Shown here piece after piece: positions 1-9,258 of a stretch of DNA of 64,000 nucleotides; position 1 is the stretch's first letter, and the number at the start of each line of letters is the position of its first letter. A model generated the notes under the pieces. The model did no database searches. It was given only the letters and a program-made list of their open reading frames with translations, and was not told the origin of the DNA. The translations under genes were made by a program, and so were the position numbers. Origin of the DNA: Actinomadura chibensis NBRC 106107 (lineage in GTDB: Bacteria; Actinomycetota; Actinomycetes; Streptosporangiales; Streptosporangiaceae); the NCBI RefSeq assembly GCF_001552135.1, contig NZ_BCQP01000012.1, positions 105,208-169,207 of the forward strand. The letters run 5' to 3'.

Positions 1-357
1 GCCGACGAGGGACGCATCTACACCTACGACATCACCGGCGCCCCGCAGGAGGCCCGCCACTTCCACGCGGACGGCTCCGGCTCCCCCTACGCGGCGGGCG
101 CGCTGAAGAAGCTGTACCGCACCGACCTGTCCCTGGAGGACGCGGCGACGGTCTGCGTCCAGGCCCTGTACGACGCGGCCGACGACGACACCGCGACGGG
201 CGGCCCGGACCCGGCGCGCCGCATCTACCCGACGATCGCCGTCGTCACCGCCGACGGCTACCGGCGGCTGCCCGACGAGCAGGTGTCCGCGATCGCCGAC
301 GAGGTCCTGCGGGCCCGCCTGGACGCCCCGAACGGCCCGGTCGCGCCGCTGCGCTGA
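1..357 (+). CDS. prcB: Proteasome beta-type subunit, C-terminal part (5' end outside window)
   Basis: The frame is open from base 1 to a TGA at 355-357 and encodes the last 118 residues. They match the C-terminal half of actinobacterial 20S proteasome beta subunits: a GSGS segment, then LKKLY, then the strongly conserved ALYDAADDDTATGGPD stretch and RRIYP. In the family this subunit forms the inner catalytic rings of the core particle; the N-terminal catalytic Thr is not in view. Actinobacterial prcB is normally followed at once by prcA, but here polX starts 61 bp downstream. This could be a second, orphan beta-type copy or a rearranged locus. The family assignment is firm; catalytic competence cannot be judged. 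Confidence 0.9.
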   Translation, partial: ADEGRIYTYDITGAPQEARHFHADGSGSPYAAGALKKLYRTDLSLEDAATVCVQALYDAADDDTATGGPDPARRIYPTIAVVTADGYRRLPDEQVSAIADEVLRARLDAPNGPVAPLR

Positions 358-405
358 GCCGCACCGGGGGGCCGCGCCGGGCCGGGGAGTGTCGTACCCG
401 GCTCC

Positions 406-411
406 TAGACT
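406..411 (+). promoter_or_regulatory. -10 box TAGACT, leaderless promoter of polX
   Basis: TAGACT ends 7 nt before the ATG at 419 and no Shine-Dalgarno sequence precedes that ATG. This is the usual actinobacterial arrangement for a leaderless mRNA starting at or next to the start codon. Confidence 0.6.
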
Positions 412-418
412 CGAAGGC

Positions 419-2137
419 ATGGCACGGGCGAACGACGAGGCTGCGGCCCTCATCCAGGAACTGGCCGACCTGCTGTCCATCACCGGCGGCGACGCGTTCA
501 AGATCAGGGCGTACGAGAAGGCCGCGCGGGCGATCGCGGGCCATCCCGGCGACGTCTCCGAGCTCGACCTCGCCGGGCTGCGCAAGATCCCCGCGGTGGG
601 CGAGGCGATCGCGAAGAAGGTCCTCGACTACACGAGCACCGGGACGATCCGCCAGGTCGAGGAGCTGCGCACGCAGATCCCCGCCGGGGTGCGGGCGCTG
701 ACCGCCATCCCCACCCTCGGCCCGAAGAAGGCCCTCACCGTCTACGAGGAGCTCGGCATCTCCTCCGTGGACGACCTCGCCGCCGCGATCAAGGAGGGGC
801 GGCTGCGCGGCCTGAAGGGCTTCGGCGCCAAGACCGAGGAGAACATCCTGCACGGCATCGAGCTGATGCGCAGCTCGGGCGAGCGCGTCCTGCTCGACGC
901 CGCCGCGGGCGTCGCCGACGAGGTGGTCGCCGTGCTCTCCGGGCTGCCGGAGGTCGAGCGGTGCGAGCACGCGGGCTCGCTGCGCCGGATGCGGGAGACG
1001 ATCGGCGACGTGGACGTCCTCGCCGCGTCCCGCGACCCGAAACCGGTCATGGCGGCGTTCACGGCGCTGCCGTTCGTCGCGGAGGTCGTCGCGAGCGGCG
1101 AGAAGAAGACGTCGATCCGCACCGCGAAGGGACTCCAGGTCGACCTGCGGGTCGTCCCGCCCGAGTCGTGGGGCGCGGCGCTGCAGTACTTCACCGGCTC
1201 GCAGGCGCACAACATCCGCACCCGCGAGATCGCGGTGAAGGCGGGGCTCAAGCTGTCCGAGTACGGCCTGTTCGAGGCCGAGTCGGACGAGCTGATCGTC
1301 TCGGCGACCGAGGAGGAGGTCTACGAGCGGCTCGGCCTGCCCTGGATCCACCCGGCCCTCCGCGAGGACACCGGCGAGATCGAGGCCGCCCTCAGGGACG
1401 ACCTGCCCCGCCTCGTCACCGTCGACGACCTGCGCGGCGACCTGCACAGCCACACCGACCTCACCGACGGCGTCGCCTCCCTCGCCGACATGGTCGCCGC
1501 CGCGCGCGCCCGCGGCCTGGAGTACTACGCGATCACCGACCACGCGCCCGACCTCGTGATGCAGCGCATGACGGACGAGAAGATGCTCGCCCAGCGCGCC
1601 CAGGTCGCCGAGCTGCAGAAGGAGTACCGCGACCTCACGCTCCTGCACGGCACCGAGCTGAACATCGGCCCGGAGGGCGGCGTCGACTGGGACGCCGACT
1701 TCCTCTCCGGCTTCGACGTGTGCGTCGCATCCATCCACTCGCACTTCACGCAGGACCAGGAGACCATGACGCGGCGGCTCGTCCGCGCCTGCGAGAACCC
1801 GCACGTCCACGTCATCGGACATCCGACGGCCCGCAGCATCGGCCGCCGCCCGCCGGTCGACGCCGACTGGGACGAGGTGTTCCGCGCCGCCGCCCGCACC
1901 GGCACCGCGATGGAGATCGACTCGTTCCCCGACCGGCTCGACCTGCCCGCCGACCTGATCCGCCGCGCGAAGCGGTTCGGCGTGAAGTTCTCGGTCGACA
2001 CCGACGCGCACTCGCTCGGGCACCACCGCAACATCCGCTACGGCGTCGGCACCGCGCAGCGCGGCTGGCTGACCCCCGACGACGTGATCAACACCTGGCC
2101 GCTCGACCGCCTCCGCGCGTTCCTCAAGAAGCGCTGA
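419..2137 (+). CDS. polX: DNA polymerase/3'-5' exonuclease PolX
   Basis: This is a 573-residue family X DNA polymerase fused to a PHP domain, the usual length for bacterial PolX. Residues 1-130 hold the helix-hairpin-helix region. The nucleotidyltransferase domain follows, with the metal-binding GDVD at 196-199. The PHP domain begins with GDLHSHTDLTDG at 340-351 and has further His/Asp motifs (ITDHAPD, HSHF, IGHPTAR, DTDAH). The family does gap-filling synthesis and 3' end trimming in base-excision-type repair. The ATG at 419 is preferred over an upstream in-frame GTG at 389 because the TAGACT box fits it. The gene ends 10 bp from the convergent ctaA. Confidence 0.93.
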   Translation: MARANDEAAALIQELADLLSITGGDAFKIRAYEKAARAIAGHPGDVSELDLAGLRKIPAVGEAIAKKVLDYTSTGTIRQVEELRTQIPAGVRALTAIPTLGPKKALTVYEELGISSVDDLAAAIKEGRLRGLKGFGAKTEENILHGIELMRSSGERVLLDAAAGVADEVVAVLSGLPEVERCEHAGSLRRMRETIGDVDVLAASRDPKPVMAAFTALPFVAEVVASGEKKTSIRTAKGLQVDLRVVPPESWGAALQYFTGSQAHNIRTREIAVKAGLKLSEYGLFEAESDELIVSATEEEVYERLGLPWIHPALREDTGEIEAALRDDLPRLVTVDDLRGDLHSHTDLTDGVASLADMVAAARARGLEYYAITDHAPDLVMQRMTDEKMLAQRAQVAELQKEYRDLTLLHGTELNIGPEGGVDWDADFLSGFDVCVASIHSHFTQDQETMTRRLVRACENPHVHVIGHPTARSIGRRPPVDADWDEVFRAAARTGTAMEIDSFPDRLDLPADLIRRAKRFGVKFSVDTDAHSLGHHRNIRYGVGTAQRGWLTPDDVINTWPLDRLRAFLKKR

Positions 2138-2147
2138 GCGAGGGGCG

Positions 2148-3149
2148 TCAGGCGGGCTGCGGGGCCTCCGCCTGCGCGGGCTCCGGCGCGGGCGCGGCGC
2201 CGTCGGCGACCGGCGCCGGTCCCCGGTCGCGGAGGGCGAAGAAGAGCCGGAACGCCGTGATCCACATCAGCACCGCGCCGAGCATGTGCAGCAGCACGAG
2301 GCCCTCGGGGACGCCGAGCGCGTACTGGATGTAGCCGATCGCGCCCTGGACCACGATGATCGCGGCCAGCTCGTGCGCGCGGCGGCGCGCCGCCGCCGGG
2401 GCGCCGGTCCGGTGCAGGACGAGGATTGCGACCAGCGTCAGCCCGATCGTGACCCAGGCCAGCTCGCCGTGGACGCGGGCGACGTCGGTGATGTCGAAGC
2501 CGTACCGGCGGGACTCGGCGTCCCCCGCGTGCGGCCCGGTGCCGGTGACGACGGTGCCCGCGACGAGCACCGCCGCGCACGACACGAGCAGCGCGGCGGC
2601 GAGGCGGCGCGTCCACGGCCCGGCGAGCGGGCGCGGCGGCGCGTCGCCCTCCCCCGCGCGGACCCACAGCGCCACGCAGAAGACCAGCAGCGCGGGCGAG
2701 ACCAGGAAGTGCAGCGACACGGCCGCCGGGTGGAGCTTCGTCAGGACGACGATCCCGCCGATGACCGCCTGCGCGACCACGCTCATGGGCTGCGCCAGCG
2801 CCCACCACACGAGGTCCTTCCGGCGGGGGCGCAGCCGCAGCGCGGCGACGAACACGAGCACCCCGACGCCCAGCACCACGAACGTGATCAGCCGGTTGCC
2901 GAACTCGATCGACATGTTGAGCCAGTGGTGCTCGGGGTCGTGCGTCGGGACGAGGCTGTCGCCGGAGCAGCGCGGCCAGTCGGGGCAGCCGAGCCCGGAC
3001 TTGGTCACCCGCACGGCGCCCCCGCTGACGACGATCACCACGTTGCCGAGGACGCCGAGGAGCGCGAGCAGCCGCAGCGACCCGGCGGTCGGGCGCCACA
3101 CGGCGTCCCGGGTCCGGGTCAGGAGGGAGGAGGTCCGACGCTCTGCCAC
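2148..3149 (-). CDS. ctaA: Heme A synthase, COX15/CtaA family
   Basis: A 333-residue integral membrane protein with about eight hydrophobic segments. It oxidises the C8 methyl of heme O to give heme A for aa3-type cytochrome oxidase. Conserved histidines appear in HHWLNMSIEFGNRL, SLHFLVSPALL, ARVHGELAW and LLHMLGAVL, as expected for the two heme sites. The start is the GTG at 3149, 7 nt downstream of a TACGAT box, so probably leaderless. The upstream frame is open but is only a shadow of the neighbouring gene. The C-terminus is a short Ala/Pro/Glu tail. ctaB lies about 1.4 kb upstream on the same strand. Confidence 0.9.
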   Translation of the reverse strand: MAERRTSSLLTRTRDAVWRPTAGSLRLLALLGVLGNVVIVVSGGAVRVTKSGLGCPDWPRCSGDSLVPTHDPEHHWLNMSIEFGNRLITFVVLGVGVLVFVAALRLRPRRKDLVWWALAQPMSVVAQAVIGGIVVLTKLHPAAVSLHFLVSPALLVFCVALWVRAGEGDAPPRPLAGPWTRRLAAALLVSCAAVLVAGTVVTGTGPHAGDAESRRYGFDITDVARVHGELAWVTIGLTLVAILVLHRTGAPAAARRRAHELAAIIVVQGAIGYIQYALGVPEGLVLLHMLGAVLMWITAFRLFFALRDRGPAPVADGAAPAPEPAQAEAPQPA

Positions 3150-3156
3150 GGCACCA

Positions 3157-3162
3157 ATCGTA
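3157..3162 (-). promoter_or_regulatory. -10 box TACGAT, leaderless promoter of ctaA
   Basis: On the minus strand TACGAT lies 7 nt before the GTG at 3149, with no Shine-Dalgarno sequence between them. Confidence 0.55.
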
Positions 3163-3214
3163 TGGCCGCCCCGCCGCACCCCCGCTCCGCCCCCCGCCGA
3201 GCGCCCGGGCCCGG

Positions 3215-4456
3215 TCAGTAGCCGGGGCGCGGGGGGCCTCCGTAGGGCCCGTACGGGCCCTGCGGCGTGAAGCCGGACGGTCCCGGCCCCGCCCACGGCG
3301 GGCCGCCGAGGCGGCTCGCGCCGGGGCGCGGCGGCGTCCGCAGGAACGCCTGCCTGGCCAGCGCCATCAGGTTCAGCAGCGAGTCGCGGCGGGTGACGAA
3401 CCAGGCGGGCTCGGCCACGCCGCGGTCGGCGCGCTTGTGCAGCAGCGCCAGCTCGGTCGCGGCGAGCTGGTAGTCGGTCATGGCGCGGGCGGCGGGCGGG
3501 CCGCCGACGGCGCGGGCCCAGCGGCGGGCGGCGCGGCGGGACGGCAGCGAGCGCAGCATCCGCACGTCCTGCGGCGTGACGAGGCCCGTCCCGGCGTACA
3601 TCGGCAGGTACGCCTCGATGCGCCGGACGGTCCCCCGCCGCTCCACCAGCACGATGACCATCAGGACGACCAGGACGCAGAAGTCCAGCAGGTAGACGAC
3701 GCCGAGCCCGCCGAGCCCGTACGAGGCGGCGCCGTTCCACAGCCCGTGCAGGACCATCGCGCCGAGCAGCCCGGCGAGCGGCGCGAGGATCTGGAAGCGC
3801 CGGTGCGTGGCGGCGTAGGCGACGCCGAGCCCGGTCATCGAGGTGAACAGCGGGTGGCTGAGCGGCGCGACCAGGCCGCGCAGGATGAACACGGCCTGGA
3901 GCTGCTGGGCCCCGCCCTCCTCGAAGGCCCGCATGTAGTAGGTGATGTTCTCCATCATGGCGAAGCCGAGGCCGACCATGGCGGCGTAGATGATCCCGTC
4001 GGCGAACCCGTCGATCTCGTTGCGGCGGAACCACAGCAGCCCGAACAGGACGGCGCCCTTCAGCGTCTCCTCGATGACCGGAGCGCCGAACGTGGCGCTG
4101 ACGAAGTGCCCCTCCGTCTCGCCGAAGACGGGCACGGTCACGTACAGCAGTCCGAGGGTGTTGAGGACGAGCGCGCCGAGCACCGCGATCCCCGCGCCCC
4201 ACAGGAAGGAGAAGGCCAGGGCGCGCGGCGGCTCCGGCTCCAGCCGGTCGAGGGTGAGCGCGAGGGCGACCAGCACGGGGATGGGCAGGATGGCGAGGAC
4301 GACCCCGACCCAGAACCCCGCTCCCCCGAGGGCGACGTCCGCGCCGAGCGCGATCAGCACGCACAGCCCCGAGACGGTCATGCCGATGATCATGCCGACC
4401 GGGGGCCGGCCGGGCACCCGGCCCTCCAGCACCGCCTTGGGGTCAAGTTGCGCCAT
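3215..4456 (-). CDS. PrsW-family intramembrane protease
   Basis: A 413-residue polytopic membrane protein of the PrsW glutamic-type protease family, whose founding member cleaves anti-sigma factors in the membrane. Family motifs seen are VIEETLKG with the paired glutamates E129-E130, then RRNEIDGFADGIIY (145-157), MMENITYY (E169-N170) and a later SHPLFTS histidine. After the last hydrophobic segment comes a long cytoplasmic part and a Pro/Gly/Tyr-rich tail from about residue 370. The ATG at 4456 has a TACGCT box 7 nt upstream. It sits between the heme A and heme O synthase genes. No anti-sigma factor gene is adjacent, so its substrate is unknown. Confidence 0.82.
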   Translation of the reverse strand: MAQLDPKAVLEGRVPGRPPVGMIIGMTVSGLCVLIALGADVALGGAGFWVGVVLAILPIPVLVALALTLDRLEPEPPRALAFSFLWGAGIAVLGALVLNTLGLLYVTVPVFGETEGHFVSATFGAPVIEETLKGAVLFGLLWFRRNEIDGFADGIIYAAMVGLGFAMMENITYYMRAFEEGGAQQLQAVFILRGLVAPLSHPLFTSMTGLGVAYAATHRRFQILAPLAGLLGAMVLHGLWNGAASYGLGGLGVVYLLDFCVLVVLMVIVLVERRGTVRRIEAYLPMYAGTGLVTPQDVRMLRSLPSRRAARRWARAVGGPPAARAMTDYQLAATELALLHKRADRGVAEPAWFVTRRDSLLNLMALARQAFLRTPPRPGASRLGGPPWAGPGPSGFTPQGPYGPYGGPPRPGY

Positions 4457-4463
4457 GCCGCAG

Positions 4464-4469
4464 AGCGTA
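4464..4469 (-). promoter_or_regulatory. -10 box TACGCT, leaderless promoter of the PrsW gene
   Basis: TACGCT on the minus strand lies 7 nt before the ATG at 4456. No ribosome binding site is visible. Confidence 0.55.
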
Positions 4470-4533
4470 ACCGCCGGTCGTCCGGAGCGCTAAGGCCGCC
4501 CCGACACGGACGGTGACCGCCCGGCGACCCGGC

Positions 4534-5550
4534 TCAGCGCAGGATCGGGTCGACGGCGACGGCCGTGAACAGCAGCGCGAGGTACACGTTGGACAGGTGG
4601 AAGAACCGCATCGGACGCAGGTGGACGCCCGTCACCCCGGCCCGCACGGCGCGCAGCAGCCGGTGCCCCTCGGCGAGGAACACGAGGCCGAGGACGACGG
4701 CGACCGCCCCGTACACCGGGCCCATCCCGGCCACCGGCCACAGCAGCAGCGAGCACGCCACGGTGGCGTAGGTGTAGACGAGGCTCTCGGTGACGACGCG
4801 GCGCTCGCTCGCGACGACCGGCAGCATCGGGACCTTGGCGACCGCGTAGTCGTCGCGGTAGCGCATCGCGAGCGTCCAGGTGTGCGGCGGCGTCCACAGG
4901 AACACGACGCCGAACAGCACGAGCGGCGTCCAGGCGAGGCCGCCGGTGATCGCGGCCCAGCCGATGAGGACGGGCATGCACCCGGCGATCCCGCCCCACA
5001 CGACGTTCTGCGAGGTGCGGCGCTTGAGGAGCAGCGAGTACACGAAGACGTAGAACAGGATCGCGAACAGCGACCCGGCGGCGGCGACCGGGTTCACGGC
5101 GAGCAGGAACCCGGCGGTGGACACCGCCGCGAGCGTGATCCCGAAGATCAGCGCGCGGGCCGGGGTGACCTGGTGGCGGGCCAGCGGGCGGCGCCGGGTG
5201 CGGCGCATCTTCGCGTCGATGTCGCGGTCGATGTAGCAGTTGATCGCGTTCGCGGCGCCCGCGGACATGGTGCCGAACGCCAGCGTCAGCAGCACGGTGG
5301 ACAGCGGCGGGACGCCCCCGTCCGCGAGGAACATCACCGGGATGGTGGTGATCAGCAGCAGCTCGATCACCCGCGGCTTGGTCAGCGCCACGTACGCGCG
5401 CAGCCGCGCGCCGAGGGTCCGCGCCTCCGCCGGCTCTGCGGCGGCCACCGGCACGAGCGGCGCCGCCGGCGCCCCCGGCGCCTGCGAGTCGAGGTCGACC
5501 TCGACCCCGCGCTTGTTACTGAGCACCGTCACAATCGGGTCCACGTCCAA
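4534..5550 (-). CDS. ctaB: Protoheme IX farnesyltransferase (heme O synthase)
   Basis: A 338-residue UbiA-superfamily membrane prenyltransferase that adds a farnesyl group to heme b to make heme O, the substrate of CtaA. The first Asp-rich motif [12 protein letters not shown] is at 101-112, followed by [10 protein letters not shown]; the second is [15 protein letters not shown]. About eight or nine membrane segments are present. The protein is some 30 residues longer than usual at the N-terminus because of an Ala/Pro-rich leader. The TTG at 5550 and the GTG at 5544 are both possible starts. The gene is divergent from tkt, a common arrangement in actinobacteria. Confidence 0.92.
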   Translation of the reverse strand: MDVDPIVTVLSNKRGVEVDLDSQAPGAPAAPLVPVAAAEPAEARTLGARLRAYVALTKPRVIELLLITTIPVMFLADGGVPPLSTVLLTLAFGTMSAGAANAINCYIDRDIDAKMRRTRRRPLARHQVTPARALIFGITLAAVSTAGFLLAVNPVAAAGSLFAILFYVFVYSLLLKRRTSQNVVWGGIAGCMPVLIGWAAITGGLAWTPLVLFGVVFLWTPPHTWTLAMRYRDDYAVAKVPMLPVVASERRVVTESLVYTYATVACSLLLWPVAGMGPVYGAVAVVLGLVFLAEGHRLLRAVRAGVTGVHLRPMRFFHLSNVYLALLFTAVAVDPILR

Positions 5551-5996
5551 CTAGGGATGGGAAATCGCGTACCAGGTCGGCGGCGCCCCCGCGATCCGGG
5601 CCGGCCTCGGCTGGTTCGATTTCGGCTTCGTTCCTGCCGCGGCCGCTGTCGTCAACCGCGCAATCACTGTAGTGCGCCCCCTCCGCGACCCTTGCACCGG
5701 GTGGCGCGGACGCGCCGCGCGCGCCTCCCGCCGCGTCCCGGGAACGTCACCCGCGCGGTGGTTAGCGCGCGGGCCGTCCGGGCAAGGGTGGTGCGGCCCG
5801 TCCGCGCGATAGGCTCGCCACGGGGCGCGGCATGGATCTTCGCGGGCCGCGAACGGGGCCGGCACGGGGCGCCGGGAGGCCGGGGAAGCGCGGCGCGCCG
5901 CCGGACGTCGCCGACCACGGGGCGCGGGGGCGGACGGACGCGGCACAACATCACAGTGTGGATCTTCACATCGGTTCGAGAGGAGCCTGGCGTTCC
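5551..5996. promoter_or_regulatory. 446-bp divergent intergenic region between ctaB and tkt
   Basis: No convincing gene is seen. On the plus strand TAGGCT at 5810-5815 could be a -10 box, giving a tkt leader of about 180 nt. A GAGAGGAG stretch ending at 5985 serves as ribosome binding site, 11 nt before the GTG of tkt. An in-frame ATG at 5832 would add 55 residues of low-complexity Arg/Gly/Ala sequence and was not chosen. No clear operator or riboswitch was recognised. Confidence 0.4.
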
Positions 5997-8123
5997 GTGA
6001 GCAGGAACAACAGCACGTTTGAGTGGTCCGACCAGGACCGGCGGGCCGTGGACGTGGTCCGCGCCCTCGCCATGGACGCGGTCGAGGAGGCGGGCTCCGG
6101 CCACCCGGGCACGGCGATGAGCCTCGCGCCCGCCGCCTACCTTCTGTTCCAGCGGTTCCTCCGGCACGACCCGACGGACCCGCACTGGCCCGGCCGCGAC
6201 AGGTTCGTGTTGTCCTGCGGCCACTCCAGCCTGACCCTCTACATCCAGCTCTACCTGTCCGGCTACCCGATGACGCTGGACGACCTGAAGTCGCTCCGCA
6301 AGTGGGGCAGCCTCACCCCCGGCCACCCCGAGCACGGCCACACGGCGGGCGTCGAGACGACGACGGGGCCGCTCGGCCAGGGCGTCGCGAACGCGGTCGG
6401 GATGGCGATGGCGGCGCGCCGCGAGCGCGGCCTGTTCGACCCGGACGCGCCGGAGGGCGAGTCCCCCTTCGACCACACGATCTGGGCGTTCGCCTCCGAC
6501 GGCGACATCGAGGAGGGCATCAGCCACGAGGCGAGCTCCCTCGCGGGCCACCAGCGCCTCGGCAACCTGGTGCTGCTCTACGACGACAACCACATCTCGA
6601 TCGAGGACGACACCGCGATCGCGCTGTCGGAGGACGTCCGGGCCCGGTACGCGGCCTACGGCTGGGACGTCCACCACGTCGACTGGACGGCGAACGGCGA
6701 CTACGAGGAGAACGTCGCCGCGCTGGCCGCCGCGTTCGCCGCCGCGAAGGCCGAGACGTCCCGCCCGTCGTTCATCGCGCTGCGCACGATCATCGGCTGG
6801 CCCGCGCCGAACAAGCGGAACACCGGCAAGATCCACGGCTCGGCGCTCGGCGCCGACGAGGTCGCCGCGACCAAGCGCATCCTCGGCATGGACCCGGCCG
6901 AGACGTTCGCCGTCCCCGAGGACGTCCTCGCCCACGCGCGCGAGGTCAGCGAGCGGGGCCGCGCCGAGCACGCCGCGTGGGACGAGGCGTTCGCGGCCTG
7001 GCGCGCGGCGAACCCGGTGCGGGCCGCCGAGTACGACCGGATCTCCACCCGCACGCTGCCCCCGGGCTGGGAGACCGCGCTGCCGGAGTTCGAGGCGGGC
7101 AAGGCCCTCGCGACGCGGGCCGCGTCCGGCGAGGTGCTGGCGGCGCTGGCGCCGGTGCTGCCGGAGCTGTGGGGCGGCTCGGCCGACCTGGCCGAGAGCA
7201 ACAACACGACGATGAAGGGCCAGCCGTCCTTCATCCCCGAGGAGTTCCAGACCAAGGAGTTCCCGGGCGACCGGTACGGCCGCACGCTGCACTTCGGCGT
7301 CCGCGAGCACGCGATGGGCGCGATCTGCAACGGCATCGCGCTGCACGGCGGCACCCGCCCGTACGGCGGCACGTTCCTGATCTTCAGCGACTACATGCGC
7401 CCGGCGGTGCGGCTGGCCGCGCTGATGAAGCTGCCGGTCACCTACGTGTGGACGCACGACTCGATCGGCCTCGGCGAGGACGGCCCGACCCACCAGCCGG
7501 TCGAGCACCTGTGGGCGCTGCGCGCGATCCCCGGCCTGGACGTCGTCCGCCCGGCGGACGCGAACGAGACGGCGGTCGCGTGGCGGACCGTCCTCGGGCA
7601 CACCGACCGGCCCGCCGGGCTCGCGCTGACCCGGCAGAAGCTGCCGACGCTCGACCGCAGCGGCGGCCTCGCGTCCGCGGAGGGCGTCGCGAAGGGCGGC
7701 TACGTGCTCGCCGACGCCGACGGCGGCCGGCCCGACGTGATCATCATCGCGACCGGCAGCGAGGTCGAGCTCGCCCTGGAGGCGCGCGACACGCTGCAGG
7801 CCGAGGGCACCCCCACCCGGGTCGTGTCGATGCCGTGCGTGGAGTGGTTCGAGGAGCAGACCGACGCCTACCGGCAGGAGGTGCTCCCGCCCGGGGTGAA
7901 GGCCCGCGTGTCGGTCGAGGCGGGGATCGCGCTCGGCTGGCGCGCCTACGTCGGCGACGCCGGCGAGTCGGTGAGCCTGGAGCACTTCGGCGCGTCGGCC
8001 GACTACAAGACCCTGTTCCTGCAGTTCGGCATCACCTCCGAGCGGGTCGTCGCGGCGGCGAAGGCCAGCCTGATCAGGGCGTCGGTGAAGGACGCGGGAC
8101 GCGGCGAGACCACCGGCAACTAG
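5997..8123 (+). CDS. tkt: Transketolase
   Basis: A 708-residue thiamine diphosphate enzyme that moves two-carbon ketol units between sugar phosphates in the non-oxidative pentose phosphate pathway. The N-terminal domain shows the substrate-binding [12 protein letters not shown] and the ThDP/metal motif [13 protein letters not shown] through NHISIEDDT. The middle pyrimidine domain has [15 protein letters not shown] and the [20 protein letters not shown] segment typical of transketolases. The length is normal. The GTG at 5997 begins [10 protein letters not shown] and has an AGGAG upstream. It is the first gene of the operon tkt-tal-pgi-like, 19 bp before tal. Confidence 0.96.
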   Translation: MSRNNSTFEWSDQDRRAVDVVRALAMDAVEEAGSGHPGTAMSLAPAAYLLFQRFLRHDPTDPHWPGRDRFVLSCGHSSLTLYIQLYLSGYPMTLDDLKSLRKWGSLTPGHPEHGHTAGVETTTGPLGQGVANAVGMAMAARRERGLFDPDAPEGESPFDHTIWAFASDGDIEEGISHEASSLAGHQRLGNLVLLYDDNHISIEDDTAIALSEDVRARYAAYGWDVHHVDWTANGDYEENVAALAAAFAAAKAETSRPSFIALRTIIGWPAPNKRNTGKIHGSALGADEVAATKRILGMDPAETFAVPEDVLAHAREVSERGRAEHAAWDEAFAAWRAANPVRAAEYDRISTRTLPPGWETALPEFEAGKALATRAASGEVLAALAPVLPELWGGSADLAESNNTTMKGQPSFIPEEFQTKEFPGDRYGRTLHFGVREHAMGAICNGIALHGGTRPYGGTFLIFSDYMRPAVRLAALMKLPVTYVWTHDSIGLGEDGPTHQPVEHLWALRAIPGLDVVRPADANETAVAWRTVLGHTDRPAGLALTRQKLPTLDRSGGLASAEGVAKGGYVLADADGGRPDVIIIATGSEVELALEARDTLQAEGTPTRVVSMPCVEWFEEQTDAYRQEVLPPGVKARVSVEAGIALGWRAYVGDAGESVSLEHFGASADYKTLFLQFGITSERVVAAAKASLIRASVKDAGRGETTGN

Positions 8124-8142
8124 GAGCGTGAGGAGCAGAGCG

Positions 8143-9258
8143 ATGAGCGACATCCTGAAGCGGCTCTCCGACGAGGGCGTCTCGATCTGGCTGGACGACA
8201 TCAGCCGCGACCGGCTGCGCACCGGCAACCTGGCCGAACTGGTCAAGGACCGGCACGTCGTCGGCGTCACGTCCAACCCGACGATCTTCGCCAAGGCGCT
8301 GAGCAAGGGCACGGCCTACGACGACCAGGTCCGCGACCTCGCGGTGCGCGGCGTGGACGTCGAGGAGGCGTCCCGCGCGATCACCACCTACGACATCCGC
8401 TGGGGCTGCGACGTGCTGCGCCCCGTCTACGACCGGACCGACGGCCTCGACGGCCGCGTGTCCATCGAGGTCGACCCGCGGCTCGCCCGCGACACCCGCA
8501 AGACGATCGCCGAGGCGCGGGCGCTGTGGTGGCTGGTCGACCGGCCGAACCTGTTCATCAAGATCCCCGCGACGGAGGAGGGCCTCGCCGCGATCACCTC
8601 GACGCTCGCCGAGGGCATCAGCGTGAACGTGACGCTGATCTTCTCGCTGGAGCGCTACGGCAAGGTCATCGACGCGTTCTTCGCGGGCCTGGAGCAGGCG
8701 CGGGAGAACGGGCACGACCTGTCGGGGATCGCGTCGGTGGCGTCGTTCTTCGTCAGCCGGGTCGACACCGAGATCGACAAGCGGCTCGACAAGATCGGGT
8801 CGGACGAGGCGAAGGCGCTGCGCTCCAAGGCGGGCGTCGCCAACGCGCGGCTGGCGTACGCGCTGTACGAGGAGAAGTTCGGCACCGACCGGTGGAAGGC
8901 GCTGAAGGACGCGGGGGCGCGCCCGCAGCGTCCGCTGTGGGCCTCGACCGGCGTGAAGGACCCGAACCTCAAGGACACGCTGTACATCGACGAGCTGGTC
9001 GCGCCCGGCGTGGTCAACACCATGCCGGAGGCGACGCTGGACGCCGAGGCCGACCACGGCGAGGTGCGCGGCGACACCGTCCGCGGCTCCTACGACGAGG
9101 CGCGGGCGCACATGGCGGCGCTGAAGGACGCGGGCGTCGACTACGACGACGTCGTCCGCGTGCTGGAGGACGAGGGCGTCGAGAAGTTCGCCGCGTCCTG
9201 GAAGCAGCTGCTCGACTCCATCACCGGCGAGCTGGAAGCCAAGAGGGCCGGCGCGTGA
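8143..9258 (+). CDS. tal: Transaldolase
   Basis: A 371-residue transaldolase of the actinobacterial class, transferring dihydroxyacetone units between sedoheptulose 7-phosphate and glyceraldehyde 3-phosphate. The Schiff-base lysine is K140 in [11 protein letters not shown]. Other family motifs are [11 protein letters not shown] near the N-terminus, TSNPTIF, and [13 protein letters not shown]. The ATG at 8143 follows an AGGAG at 5-9 nt spacing; the in-frame GTG at 8128 lies upstream of that site and is not favoured. Its TGA overlaps the GTG of the first PGI-like gene by 4 nt, indicating translational coupling. Confidence 0.96.
   Translation: MSDILKRLSDEGVSIWLDDISRDRLRTGNLAELVKDRHVVGVTSNPTIFAKALSKGTAYDDQVRDLAVRGVDVEEASRAITTYDIRWGCDVLRPVYDRTDGLDGRVSIEVDPRLARDTRKTIAEARALWWLVDRPNLFIKIPATEEGLAAITSTLAEGISVNVTLIFSLERYGKVIDAFFAGLEQARENGHDLSGIASVASFFVSRVDTEIDKRLDKIGSDEAKALRSKAGVANARLAYALYEEKFGTDRWKALKDAGARPQRPLWASTGVKDPNLKDTLYIDELVAPGVVNTMPEATLDAEADHGEVRGDTVRGSYDEARAHMAALKDAGVDYDDVVRVLEDEGVEKFAASWKQLLDSITGELEAKRAGA

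Noticed and set aside
2038..4364. Fusion of ctaA with the PrsW gene in one long minus-strand frame
   Set aside because: The part before 3149 is the wrong reading frame of the PrsW gene and has no recognisable domain.
5832..5996. N-terminal extension of transketolase by 55 residues from an upstream ATG
   Set aside because: The extra sequence is low complexity with no homology, and a ribosome binding site fits the GTG at 5997.
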